Source of the DNA: Polytrichum commune
Taxonomy: Eukaryota > Streptophyta > Polytrichopsida > Polytrichales > Polytrichaceae
DNA length: 64,000 nucleotides
Direction: 5' to 3'
Assembly (NCBI GenBank): GCA_950295325.1
Contig: OX485803.1
Span: forward strand, 29,264,001-29,328,000
The position numbers were made by a program, and so were the translations under genes. Positions 24,990 through 35,040 of this stretch are shown here, piece by piece. The notes under the pieces were generated by a model that was not told the DNA's origin, did not search any database, and saw only the letters and a list, made by a program, of their open reading frames with translations. The stretch's first letter is position 1; each line of letters starts with the position of its first letter.

Positions 24990-25270
24990 AATACTTATTG
25001 TAAACAACATGTGTACTATCACCGACACTAAATGTATACATGATATTGTTTCCTTGTCATTTCTTGTAGAAAGAAATTTAGGCGTTATGGGTTTGTAGGT
25101 ATTGTCACTTACTAAGTGATTTTTTCATCCAAAGTTCAATTATCCTTGACAATATCTCATCACAAAAATGCCAAAATAGACCAAAAGTGGATGAACTAAA
25201 AGCAAGTCGGAATGACATGACTCTTATAAACTTCAGCATAAGAAGTGTAATTAGGAAAAGTTACCACAGT
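24990..25270 (+). repeat. Partial copy of the family B interior
   Basis: Similar to 8760-9110 in the same orientation: ATCACCGACACTAAATGT, a CTTGTCATTTCTTGTA block, TATTGTCACTTAC, GTGATTTTTTCATCCA, GACAATATCTCATCACAA and ATAAGAAnTGT occur in the same order. Its right side abuts the family A element at 25291. Confidence 0.65.
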
Positions 25271-25290
25271 GAACAAAATTAACCAATTTG

Positions 25291-25494
25291 ACACTACACT
25301 AAAATATCCCGATTAGTGTGTCTTGCTATTCGGAGTCACGTGGTGCAATAAACGTGTTACACAGAAGTTCAGTTTTTACTAACGAAAGTGCAAATAGGCT
25401 GTTTGAACATTACATTCTCCGATAAGATAGTCACAGCACTGCATAACACCGAATAGTAAGACTCACTAATTGGGGAGACCTAATTAGTGTAACC
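25291..25494. mobile_element. MITE family A, complete copy
   Basis: Inverted arms at about 25291-25345 and 25435-25494 share ACACTAA, GATTAGTGTGTCTT and GCTATTCGGAGTCA with their complements. No open frame. Confidence 0.8.
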
Positions 25495-25641
25495 ACATCA
25501 TTTAATTAGTGTTAATCGGTCACTCCTCTCGCGCCACGGAGGAGCCGGGCCGCACCTTTCACCACGCTTTCCTGGAACCACTCCATGTGCCACTTATGTG
25601 CAAGGTCGGTGAATAGGCTTCCTTTCCTTGTTACCTTCAGT

Positions 25642-25812
25642 GTTCGGGGAGATTTTGGAGCATTATCGGTCAAGATCCCCGTGTTTCCAAGTCCAACCGG
25701 TTACATGTTGTGATCTTCCGGGATAAACTTCATCGATTTGAGGTATATTCCATAGATTCCATGAACTTCAACCGGTTGTTTCTCGAACTCCACCGGTTCA
25801 TCTGTAACGAGC
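25642..25812 (-). mobile_element. Family C element, truncated minus-strand copy
   Basis: Reverse complement of the family C consensus: GTTACAGATGAACCGG at the right side, AACCGGTTGAAGTTC, ATGTAACCGGTTGGACTTG, and TCTCCCCGAACAC at the left tip. It ends about 240 bases upstream of the CML TATA-like box, so it may contribute promoter sequence. Confidence 0.8.
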
Positions 25813-26052
25813 GGTCGCATTCATCGCCTCGCTCCGACACAGCCTGGAATCCTGAGCTACCAAGTTGATTACCTCCACTTGATGCAATGCCATGCCACCA
25901 CGCACGAAGCATCCCAACTACTTCCAATCCACGCTCATTGTCCTCAATCTGCTGCGCGTCCAACTAACTCCTACTATAAGGATCACCTCCTCCAATCTAA
26001 CCTTACTCCTTGCTCACTACTCTCACAATTCCCAAACACTCAACTCAACTTG

Positions 26053-26060
26053 CATAAATA
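26053..26060 (+). promoter_or_regulatory. TATA-like box of the CML gene
   Basis: CATAAATA lies 231 bases upstream of the CML start codon, giving a plausible leader of about 200 bases. Inferred from motif and position only. Confidence 0.45.
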
Positions 26061-26283
26061 GGCCCCCAGTACTCGACACTAGGCATTCATCATCAGGTCT
26101 CCAAGTGCTGTTTTGTGTTTTCGTCCGAGAAATCAATAAGTTAGTGCACTTTGTGGAGGTGGAGAATTCATCACCACTTGTTGGATTGTTTCTGAGGTTC
26201 GGGGAGGTGGACATTAGTACTAGTGTGTGTGTGTGTGAAAGCGAAGGTTGCGTGGGTTGGTGTAGGTATCCTTTTTGGGTGAC

Positions 26284-26904
26284 ATGGGTTTGGACATGGG
26301 CATTCGGGGGTTGGCCAATTTCGAGACGAGGATGGCATCGAAGTGCTCCTCGAGTGCTAGTTTCTACAGAGAGGAAGATTTTGGTGCATTGTCTAGGTTG
26401 GCCATGGAGAATCCAGATGTTCCAGCGCACCTCTTGAAGGAGCTGACGGAGGCGTTCCAGTTTTTTGACCTAAATGGCGATGGCAAAATCTCCAAGGAGG
26501 AGTTAGGCTCGGTGGTGCGGTCATTGGGGGAGAAGATTACGGACGAAGGGTTGGATAGGTTGGTGAAGGAAGTGGACGCGGATGGCGATGGGTACATCAA
26601 CCTTCACGAATTCATCGAACTGAACACGCGAGCAATGCAGCTCGAGGTTGTAGGGTCAACGGATGAGTATTGTAGGCGTGACGCGGTTCAGGAGGCTCTG
26701 GTATCCGCTTTCAATGTGTTCGACCTCGACAAGAACGGGGTTATCTCCGCTGAGGAGCTCCACCGGGTGTTGGTTGGGTTTGGCGACAAGAAAATCTCTT
26801 TGCAAGATTGTCGGTGCATGATCAACGTCGTGGACGAAGATGGCGACCAGATGGCGAATTTCAGGGAATTCCAGTTTTTGATGCAGAAAGGCACATCGAT
26901 GTGA
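26284..26904 (+). CDS. Calmodulin-like calcium sensor, four EF-hands (206 aa)
   Basis: Intronless CML gene. Calcium-binding loops: EF1 DLNGDGKISKEE (62-73), EF2 DADGDGYINLHE (98-109), EF3 DLDKNGVISAEE (147-158) and EF4 DEDGDQMANFRE (184-195). EF1-3 have the acidic positions 1, 3 and 12 intact. In EF4 the usual Gly at position 6 is Gln and the hydrophobic position 8 is Ala, so it may bind calcium poorly. There is a variable N-terminal extension of about 50 residues; CMLs of this size are common in plants. Its role is to translate cytosolic calcium signals by binding target proteins; the targets are unknown. The start is the first ATG in frame; ATG at residues 5 and 17 are alternatives. The reading frame is intact. 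Confidence 0.93.
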   Translation: MGLDMGIRGLANFETRMASKCSSSASFYREEDFGALSRLAMENPDVPAHLLKELTEAFQFFDLNGDGKISKEELGSVVRSLGEKITDEGLDRLVKEVDADGDGYINLHEFIELNTRAMQLEVVGSTDEYCRRDAVQEALVSAFNVFDLDKNGVISAEELHRVLVGFGDKKISLQDCRCMINVVDEDGDQMANFREFQFLMQKGTSM

Positions 26905-29385
26905 CTGACTGACTGCGAATTCAATCATCACTGTGCATAATTCCAAGGGATTTCGTCAGGAATCATTCAAGCTAATTACCAAAATATATATACACCTTCC
27001 AAGGCAATGTCCCTCACTTCGCCTGATCAATTGCTGAAGGAGGAGCTAATACAGGGGCCACCTCAAGCCAATTCACCTTCGAGGGATTTAGTATGGTGTG
27101 ACTTGTGCAAATTTGCAAACCACCGAGAATCTGCTCTTCATAGCCTTGGTGCAGAAGCCCCTCTCACGTTGATCCATTACTTAACCAGGCTCACCAGTGA
27201 AAACATGAAACAAGTTAGTATCTAGAATTACCTTGGCATCGAAACTCAGGTGTCAATGGGGTGTACAATAATATGATCCAACAACTTTAAATGTAAATAC
27301 GGTATTCTGAGAATTGGTTTTTGTTCGAGTCTGAGTTTTATCACAATTGATGGATTTGTTGAAATGTGAGCGTCTTATTATTCATTTAAAACTTGTGTAA
27401 CAAATAATTTTATGATAACAAGTTCCAAGAAGAGAAGATGATCTGCTGGCTGCAATTTATAAAATCATCAGTCATATGACATGCTGCTTGGTTACAATCA
27501 TGAATGGAAGTATGGTGGGTAGTATGTGTTCATGTCAACTATACACGTCTCACGACGTTTTGTCCATGTTGCGCTTCGGAGTAAATTTATCACTGGACGT
27601 GAAGGCCATTATCAGGCGGGCGCAGATTATTTCTTTAGAATATATTAGTCTCAAAATCGTTGCACATTCAATGGATCCTCTCGGCAGATAACCTCTCCTG
27701 GTAACATTCCGAGTTAGTTAGTTTTGCATTTATACTGAGCAGCGACCTGGATGACGTTCCAAGCTTTGCTTCCAAAAAGACTCGATTGTTCTCTAATCGA
27801 TCGCTGCCATGCTCAATTATAGGTTGCGAGACAAGGACCTTTCCAATTAGAGCATTCAAGAACCCCTGAAGATTCTCGCAGGTTAATTAGGGTTCTAAAA
27901 TGTTGCCCAACAATTTATTTATTTGCACACCTCTGACGTCTTACTTTCACGAGAGGGCACATATAGAGTGTCAAACTGGCCCGTGTGATCAGCTTCTCAT
28001 GCGCCGATCACATCAAACTTTCGGTCCAGTTCCAACCGTGAAATTGCTGGGAATTATGTACGGAAATAGATGTTGACCCACCACTTTTCACACTATTACA
28101 GCTGGAGATGCCGACGGATGGTGCCAGAAGTGGCTGGTGTGATCAGCCCCTCAGTCAGCATGTACCGTAACGTCTTGCTGCATTCTGTCATGACATTCAA
28201 GTCTGGACACGAAATTTCGGATGAGGGATCGACTAGTCTTCCAGAAGAGCCCAACTTATGACAGAGGCTTTACAAAGAAATTCCATGACAATTAGAAGCT
28301 CAGGTACTGTTGTATGTACGGAACTGCGGAGTTGACCGGCGCTGTTGAAAAATGCACACCAATGCAGGGAAATTGGAAACATGGCTCTTGCTTGGTGTCC
28401 AATCATTTTGGTGACGTATCCAACACATTCCAGGCAGTTACGGTGCGACGCCGCCGCGGCTCACCACCTTCCTCGTTTTTCTCGAGGTTCGGTGAAATTC
28501 TCGCTCAGATGTTGCTGAATTCGGCATTATGAGTGAGCTTGATGATCCACCTCAAAATGTCACTTCTGAGTCACTTTAGCTCTGCGCGATTTCTCTGAAA
28601 GACGACAAAGTGCTACAAGGGCAGAAGTCACATACATTCTTACACCTTGCCAAAGCCGGTTGTTTCTCGAGATTGACCTATCTTGAAAACGGCTCAAAAT
28701 CAAGTCTCATTTCAGTTGACCTTCAATCACAGTGTTACAAGATTTTGAGCTTGCTTGATACACATGTTTTGATTCAGTCAGGTTGAACATCAGCTTGATG
28801 TCCACTAACTTACTCCACCATCAGTCCGACATGCTGGATGTGGACTGTATATATCCCAAACCTTGCGAGGTTGGCGTAATGGGTCGGGAAAGTCGAAGTG
28901 CCGCGTCTCCGGGTTACGAAAACTATACAAGAACGTGCACAGAAATAGCCATGAGGAAGCTAGAGGACCGTAAACTGTGGACATTGAGCGTCTAGTTACG
29001 TGGCGTGAGCCTTACTCTCTGTTGCCGACAATGGGCCGAGACTCAAGTCTCATAACTTGTACAATCCTATACCTCGTGAAAGACGAGTGATTCGATGCAA
29101 CCCTGGTGACTAAGTTTGATATGCAGACAGTCAAAGTGGGTCAAGATTACTATTTTGTGAGAAAAGTATTGGCTGCACCAATGCAGAAGAATTCATATTA
29201 TGCACAAACAACAAGACTGCACCCTTGGGAATGAATGCTGCAAGATTTAACCGACATTTAATGCACGACGTGGAACATTATCCTCTATGGCCCGAACGGT
29301 TACCGACACGACTCCGCAGCGAATGTTCTCTCTTGCTTCTTCGGCAAGTTTTCCCCAGCCGTTTCCACTCGTCGTTAAATGGCTG
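26905..29385. other. Region between the CML gene and the 29.6-kb gene
   Basis: This holds the probable CML 3' UTR and the promoter of the next gene. Short open frames (27007-27225, 28070-28261, 28783-28995) lack recognisable domains. Base composition is less AT-rich than in the repeat regions and I see no repeat family member. Confidence 0.5.
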
Positions 29386-29393
29386 TATATATA
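29386..29393 (+). promoter_or_regulatory. TATA box of the small unknown gene
   Basis: TATATATA flanked by CTG and CTAAAAC. It lies only about 14 bases before the first in-frame ATG at 29407, so transcription would begin at or after that ATG. This is why the ATG at 29620 is preferred as the start. Confidence 0.6.
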
Positions 29394-29619
29394 CTAAAAC
29401 AACGTCATGAAGCTTGGAATCGCATATCAATCAAATTGCGAGCTTGCAAGTAAACAAAGAATCGCAACCGCACACATCGGTCACTCCTCGAGTAATTGCA
29501 TCTGCAAAGGCACTGGCCTTAGCTATAGATTCCCTGAGCTGAGTATCTTCCTGCGAAATTTTTTTTCTTCAATTTTCGATTCAACAAGAAGAAAACCGGC
29601 CCATCAATTGAGGATAATC

Positions 29620-30078
29620 ATGAGGGTCGACACAACAGTGATCGCCAATGAGACGGAGCAGGTGTTGACCATGAAATTAGTTGGTACGAGTAATCAGCGG
29701 CTCTACTTTGTGGACTACGCCACTGTCGACAGGGGTGGAGAGCACACAATGATCGTGGACTACAACGACACCTACCAAGAGTTCTTCCTGGGCGTGGACA
29801 ATAAAGGGAAAAATTTCATTTTGAATTCCGACGAGTGCTGCGACTACAAAAGGATCACTATCAAGGAAGCGAATGGCGAGTTCGACGTGGAGACAGAAGC
29901 ACGCGAGGAATGGAGCACCGGCGACACCTTCCCTCCGAAACCAGCTGCTGTGCTGCAAGTTAAGAAAATCGACATCTGCTACCACTTTGGAAATACAATC
30001 AGCTGGGCTCAAATGAAGTTTCGTAAAGCCCTGGCTCAAATTTCCCGATGTTATGTGGAGCCACCTCACACGCCATAA
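29620..30078 (+). CDS. Small single-exon protein of unknown function (152 aa)
   Basis: Not identified with confidence. The open frame from ATG 29620 encodes 152 residues with no signal peptide or membrane helix. It starts MRVDTTVIANETEQVLTMKL, continues with alternating hydrophobic/polar stretches suggesting a beta-rich fold (RLYFVDYATV, HTMIVDYNDTYQEFFLGV, FILNSDECCDYKRITIKE), then an acidic hydrophilic stretch, and ends with a basic tail after IDICYHFG. The general pattern resembles small plant-only proteins of unknown function that carry a Tyr-x-Glu and an SDxCxDYK-like motif; this is recollection of pattern, not a database match. The frame stays open upstream to ATG 29407 (223 codons), but that start is too close to the TATA box. 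Confidence 0.7.
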   Translation: MRVDTTVIANETEQVLTMKLVGTSNQRLYFVDYATVDRGGEHTMIVDYNDTYQEFFLGVDNKGKNFILNSDECCDYKRITIKEANGEFDVETEAREEWSTGDTFPPKPAAVLQVKKIDICYHFGNTISWAQMKFRKALAQISRCYVEPPHTP

Positions 30079-30332
30079 TTGCCCGCCCCTTCATCATACA
30101 CAGGGTGACCTCAAACATAACGGCATGTGAACCATAGATCTCGGCACGCATCCGCTCGCTGAACTTTGAACGTGGTTTTTACACTTGATGACGCCCAGGA
30201 CAAGGCAATCCGTGAATAATGGTCATGTCCTCAGCCTCCTGTCCTCAAATGGGTCATTATTTGTAAAATGTCTTTATCATGTCGGCCGTTATCTATCACA
30301 ACCCTGGGTACGCAACTTCCATATTGTATGCC

Positions 30333-30419
30333 TGGGGCGAGCCAACCTGTACATTGGTTCCTTGGAGGCAAGGGCTTAGGCATCCAACAAGGAACGAATG
30401 TATGGGTTGGTTCGCCCAA
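30333..30419. mobile_element. About 90-bp near-palindromic mini-element (family D), copy 1
   Basis: Arms of about 30 bases (TGGGGCGAGCCAACC..TGGTTCCTTG and CAAGGAACGAATGTATGGG to TTCGCCCA) surround a loop of about 25 bases. A second copy in opposite orientation lies at 34952-35040. Confidence 0.8.
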
Positions 30420-31319
30420 ATCCATATTGTGTGGTCCTGATTATAATCCCTTATAATGCATTTTAGTCCAATATCGAGTGATATAATTTGTTTAATGTAG
30501 GAAACTTTTGTAGCCCTTCTAACAAGGAATCCAAAAATGTAATCATATATAAGAAATGGATATTCCTTGAAGCATATAATTGCATTAAAGGCCTAAATAT
30601 ATGGTTTTTTTTAAAACACGTACCATAGGTCAAACTACCCAATTTTTTGGGCTTTTGTAATAAAAATTTAATAGTAGTAATAATAAATAATAAATTTCCA
30701 ATGAATTTTAATTTTAATTGGAAGCGACTACTCGTGTGGATCTTTTAAAATTAAAAGCTCTACAAGGTTTTAAAAAATAGGTTTTGTTTAATAAATACGA
30801 AACCCAAATTTTTCTACATCTCATTTTATTTAATTTGGTCTTCACCCAACTTTTTGGTCCTTCTAATTTTTTATAATTTGATATAATTTTTACAAAAGCC
30901 GTCCTTTAAGTTGGTTTATTGTTGATGCACCTTTCGTTCAATATGGGAGTTGTGTACCCGGATCATAACTCTTTTGAAGGAAGGAAATTGAGTAATAGTT
31001 CAGGCCCGAGAGACATGGCATTATTGGAAATAAGGACTCTCGAGGCCCACTGCACGTAAAGAATTGATCCTATTTTTAAAAACTTTCTAGGTTGGTGTGA
31101 CCTTCCATGCATCCTAGAAGGTGGCCGCACATGTCACTGTTGGATTGGGAGACACTTCTAGAAGGCCTCCATCCCACATTTAAATCATTTGGACGGCTGA
31201 GTTCATTGCGGTTAGAACCCCTATTATGTGATATACTTTGATTAAGAGATTTATAGATTGATTATGGAAGAATGATGATGAACCATACTTTGTTGCACTT
31301 AGCATATGAGCATATGGTG

Positions 31320-31652
31320 TCTGAAGCCAGACAACTCCGAAGGAAGAAATGGGTCAAACAACCCAATAAGAGAATATTGCGCAAGGGCTAGACAACTTAT
31401 GAAGAATTTGTGCACGGGAGTTAGAGAGCTCCCAATGGAAGATCTTTGCATTGGAGTTAGACAACTCCATCTACAAGATATGAATAAGAGTTGGCCAACT
31501 CTTAATGAATAGATGAATCTAGTTGGAATTAGGCAATTGCAACAACTGTAGAATGGATGAATCAATCAAACTAGAATTAGACAGTTCCAACTGGAATTTA
31601 ATAGATAAATCAATCAAGTTAGAATTAGATAATTCCAATTAGATGATTGTGA
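31320..31652 (+). repeat. Run of short imperfect hairpins
   Basis: At least seven short palindromes follow each other: GGGAGTTAGAGAGCTCCC, TTGGAGTTAGACAACTCCA, AGAGTTGGCCAACTCT, TTGGAATTAGGCAATTGCAA, GAATTAGACAGTTCC, GAATTAGATAATTCC and weaker ones at the start. All are variants of a GRRNTTAGACAANTYC unit spaced roughly 35-60 bases apart. Not coding. Confidence 0.75.
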
Positions 31653-32786
31653 TTGAGCCATAAGATTGAAAATGGTGTTAGAAGAACCAAAGATAGAAGG
31701 TTCATAATAAGACCAAAGCTAAAAATATGAATAGAATATTTTACTGTATAAGAAATAGAAAGTAAAAAATGCCGCTCATAAAAGGAAGCTCAGGGGAGGA
31801 GAGAGGATCTTTTGTTTCTCTCCTATGATGGAGTGGTTTGAACTCATAGGCAATCACAACATTGTTGTTAAGCTATAAAGCTTTTGTAATGTACAAAGTT
31901 TGAAAGTTCACAATAATAGTGATTCGTATGCATTCATGATTGTATTATTTTTCTGTAAAAGAGGTCTGTGATATATTGCAATGCAATATTAGGATTCATG
32001 TTGATGTCATCCACATGAATGTGAAATTGATGTGAATGAAGAAGCCTCTAAATAATTGTCAAAGATCGACGGCTGTGATCTTGCAGATATGATAGTGTAG
32101 ATTGATCCTAAGACAATTAGGGTTTTTGCAATCAAGAATGAGTGGACACAATCTCATCATGATGGACGGCTGAGATTCATTTTGGAAGCCAACTATATCT
32201 TGTGTTGGCACTTCATTTTTCTCGTCCTTCCCTATTTTTGGTATGCCACAAAGTGTTGTCCAACTTAAAGTTAGCATGGGAATAATAAGCATTAACCACT
32301 CTAATTTGTGTAGTCAAGGAAACAAATAACGTGGGTCCAAAACTCCTAGCCTCCCCTCACTCTTCCTTTCATTTTCAATCAACATGTTACATGAAATGAA
32401 CCCAGGGAGTGGACTCTTCATTGGAAACCTAAATGACTTGTGTGGGTGACTATGAAATAAAACCCCCTATATATGAGAATATTATAGAGAAAAACAAACA
32501 TGTACATACTAATAGTAGGCTACAAAATGGACTCATATATTTATATTGAGCACATAAGGTAAATGCGATACATGCCTCCACTTAGTACACACACAAATAT
32601 ATTAATCATGTAATAAATAGGCCTTTATTACATATACAAGTCATTGGGAGTTATCGCCACATGACAACAATGGATGGAAATGTAAATTGAATGAAACTAG
32701 CACATCTATGGTCAAATTTTTTTCTTTAAACCTTAGGACACCCTTTTGTGAATTTACATTTACTTCAAAATTCTTAATAACCTTTT

Positions 32787-32905
32787 TAAACGTACACACT
32801 AGAGAAACAAATACCTCTCCCTTGTGCATATTATGTACAGTAATGCCTCAAATAATACTCCATACTACACTCACATTAGTTCATACATGGCATGAAGAGT
32901 CTTCC
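32787..32905 (+). repeat. Dispersed direct repeat, copy 2
   Basis: Close match to 10798-10920, same orientation. Its borders and the identity of the parent repeat are unknown. Confidence 0.8.
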
Positions 32906-34339
32906 CCCTCAAGAAATGAAATTGTCACCTTACATCAATCTCCTAAGAAGATTATTATGAAACCACACTAATTAAAAACTAAATAGTTGGCGTGGGTAGA
33001 AATCAATGTGGGCCTCTAGAGAATTGCAAGGTATAGCAATGTGTAGTGTAGTGACAAACTTCACATGTATATAGACCAGTATCACCTTCTAGATATTTAT
33101 CTGCACTCATCAATTCCTAAATAACTGAAGCTTGTCCTCAAGAACTCTCCAATATCAACCTTCGCTAGCAAAATCCAAGGTTAATACAGCTATATGTAAA
33201 GTAAAGTAGATGAAAAGCACGGGATTACTCCCAAACCATGCGTTTATGAGAATTAACACAAACGTCACCCAAGTTTTTTTTTTGGGTGCATAAATTACCA
33301 TGCGCAATGATTTGAGTCGGGCTACTAGAAAATCAGCTTTCTAGCTTGTCTTACTAGGATGGGTGGGCCACTTGACAAGTTAGCTTTGCATAGGCTGATG
33401 TGGGAATTAGGACAACGGGTCTCATGTGCATACCCTATAAAATCTTAAAACTCTCTCAAAGTTTGAGAGGTGGAAAGAAGAGGTCCAAAAATTTCTCCCA
33501 ACTTTCAAAAAAAACTCCAATATACAATAAGCTAGTGAGCTCTTAACAGAAAGTTTTCTCAAAGAAGCCTAACCAAACCCATAGTTTTGTCCCTCTTTGA
33601 GAGACTTTGCAAAGAACTCTAATGTGAAGCAACTCGATCTGCATCACAACCTCCTCCTTTTGATCAACATCATTGTACACCACAACAATGGAGGTTCTCT
33701 TTGTCAACGTTTGAGAGGAAATTGCGTAAGTGACTAAGACCGGTTGCTTTAAGGGTGACTTAATACACAGGTTGGGACTGGATGGAGGGTTGGCTCAATT
33801 CTCAAGCATTAAGCCTTCAAGCCAGCCCAACTTTAACAACTATTTCTAGGCTAACCTTCTCACATGTAAAGTGATGAGGCCTGATTTTAGGTCCTAATGT
33901 TCTATGAGTGAAAAGAATTTACCTTCCATGGATTGACGGGAGAGATGCTCAATAGCCAACGGATGAGCCCAATCTAGACCATGTTGAGGGTTCAAGCCAA
34001 GGAAAATCTAAGTCCGATTTGTTCAAGCTGGCCCAAAGATTTGGCTCCAATTTTCTGCCACCTAGGACGCCACATAAAATGACTAAATGTTTGGGGCCAA
34101 CCTTAGTATATAGCCCTTGGGCCGGATTTGGTGAAACCGAGCGATCCTATTGGCCCAATATTTTTGAGTTTGGTCTGGCCCAAAGTATAAAGCGATCCTT
34201 AGAAAGTAATGTCACTGTCCATTAGATGTTGCATAAAAATTAGCCAAAAAGAATCAAACCTATTGTATGAGGAACTTTGTTACAACTTATGGACGTAGCC
34301 TAAATGGAGACCATTCAAGCAACCCAATATCCTTTTGGT

Positions 34340-34500
34340 CTAACAAAGCACAACTACATTGATTATCCTAATTAGTGTGTGCTACTATTTGAAGTTACAC
34401 AATGCTCCAACTATTTAATGAACATGTAGTATCTTAAAAAGCAAGTCACTTATGTTCCATAATGTCCGAACAACCTATTAAACTTTTGTTCAATTTGTAA
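34340..34500 (-). mobile_element. MITE family A, half copy
   Basis: Aligns in reverse complement with 23774-23922; the diagnostic end reads CCTAATTAGTGTGTGCTACT on the plus strand. Its second arm is missing, as in the 23.8-kb copy. Confidence 0.75.
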
Positions 34501-34577
34501 GTTGCATCTCATCATCAATGGAAATCAATGTTGACTCATTTCGTATTTTCAAGACGATATCCGTTCACAACTATGTC

Positions 34578-34802
34578 CGGGAAGAACCGGTGGTTAGTTA
34601 CAGATGAACCGGTTGAGTTTGAGAAATAACCAGTTGAAGTTGAAGACTTCAGGAGAATAACCGATCAGTTTAGAGGAATATATAGAAGAATATACCTCAA
34701 ATGAATAAAAGAAAAACCGGAAAATGTCAACATGTAAATGGTTGGATTTAGAATCACTAGGATCTTGACCGACTATATATGCCCAAAAACTTCCCGGGCA
34801 CT
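34578..34802 (+). mobile_element. Family C element, uninterrupted copy
   Basis: Runs from CCGGGAAGAACCGGTGG to CTTCCCGGGCACTGG with all internal blocks of the family in order. Its tips are short inverted repeats of the type CCGGGAAG/CTTCCCGG. It serves as the reference that reveals the nested insertion at 24.2 kb. Confidence 0.82.
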
Positions 34803-34951
34803 GGTTCACAAACATCAAGTTCCTAGAAAATGAGCCAACAAACATCTTGTGAACTAAATTATATCTACAAGTGACCACCACATCAAACATCTTTTGCCAG
34901 CAAATTAAAGCACCGATTTAGCTAGCAACAAGGTGCATAGACTTCTCAAGA

Positions 34952-35040
34952 TTTGGGCGAACCAACCCATACACTTGTTCCTTGTTGGATGTCTAAACCC
35001 TTGCCTCCAAGGAACCAGTGTACGGGTTGTTTCGCCCCAG
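34952..35040. mobile_element. About 90-bp near-palindromic mini-element (family D), copy 2
   Basis: Reverse complement of 30333-30419 with few differences; begins TTTGGGCGAACCAACCC and ends GGTTGTTTCGCCCC. Confidence 0.8.

Larger units (their letters stand above)
30079..34577. other. Gene-free repeat-rich DNA
   Basis: No supported gene. It is very AT-rich at 30480-30900. Listed separately are a palindromic mini-element, a run of short hairpins, a dispersed repeat copy and a family A element. The rest shows no recognisable coding sequence. Confidence 0.5.

Noticed and set aside
25892-26437. 181-codon frame overlapping the promoter and start of the CML gene
   Set aside because: It runs in another frame through the leader and EF-hand coding region; the CML frame explains the constraint.
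28070-28530. Short plus-strand frames between the CML gene and the unknown small gene
   Set aside because: No domain, no consistent coding composition, and no promoter element was found for them.
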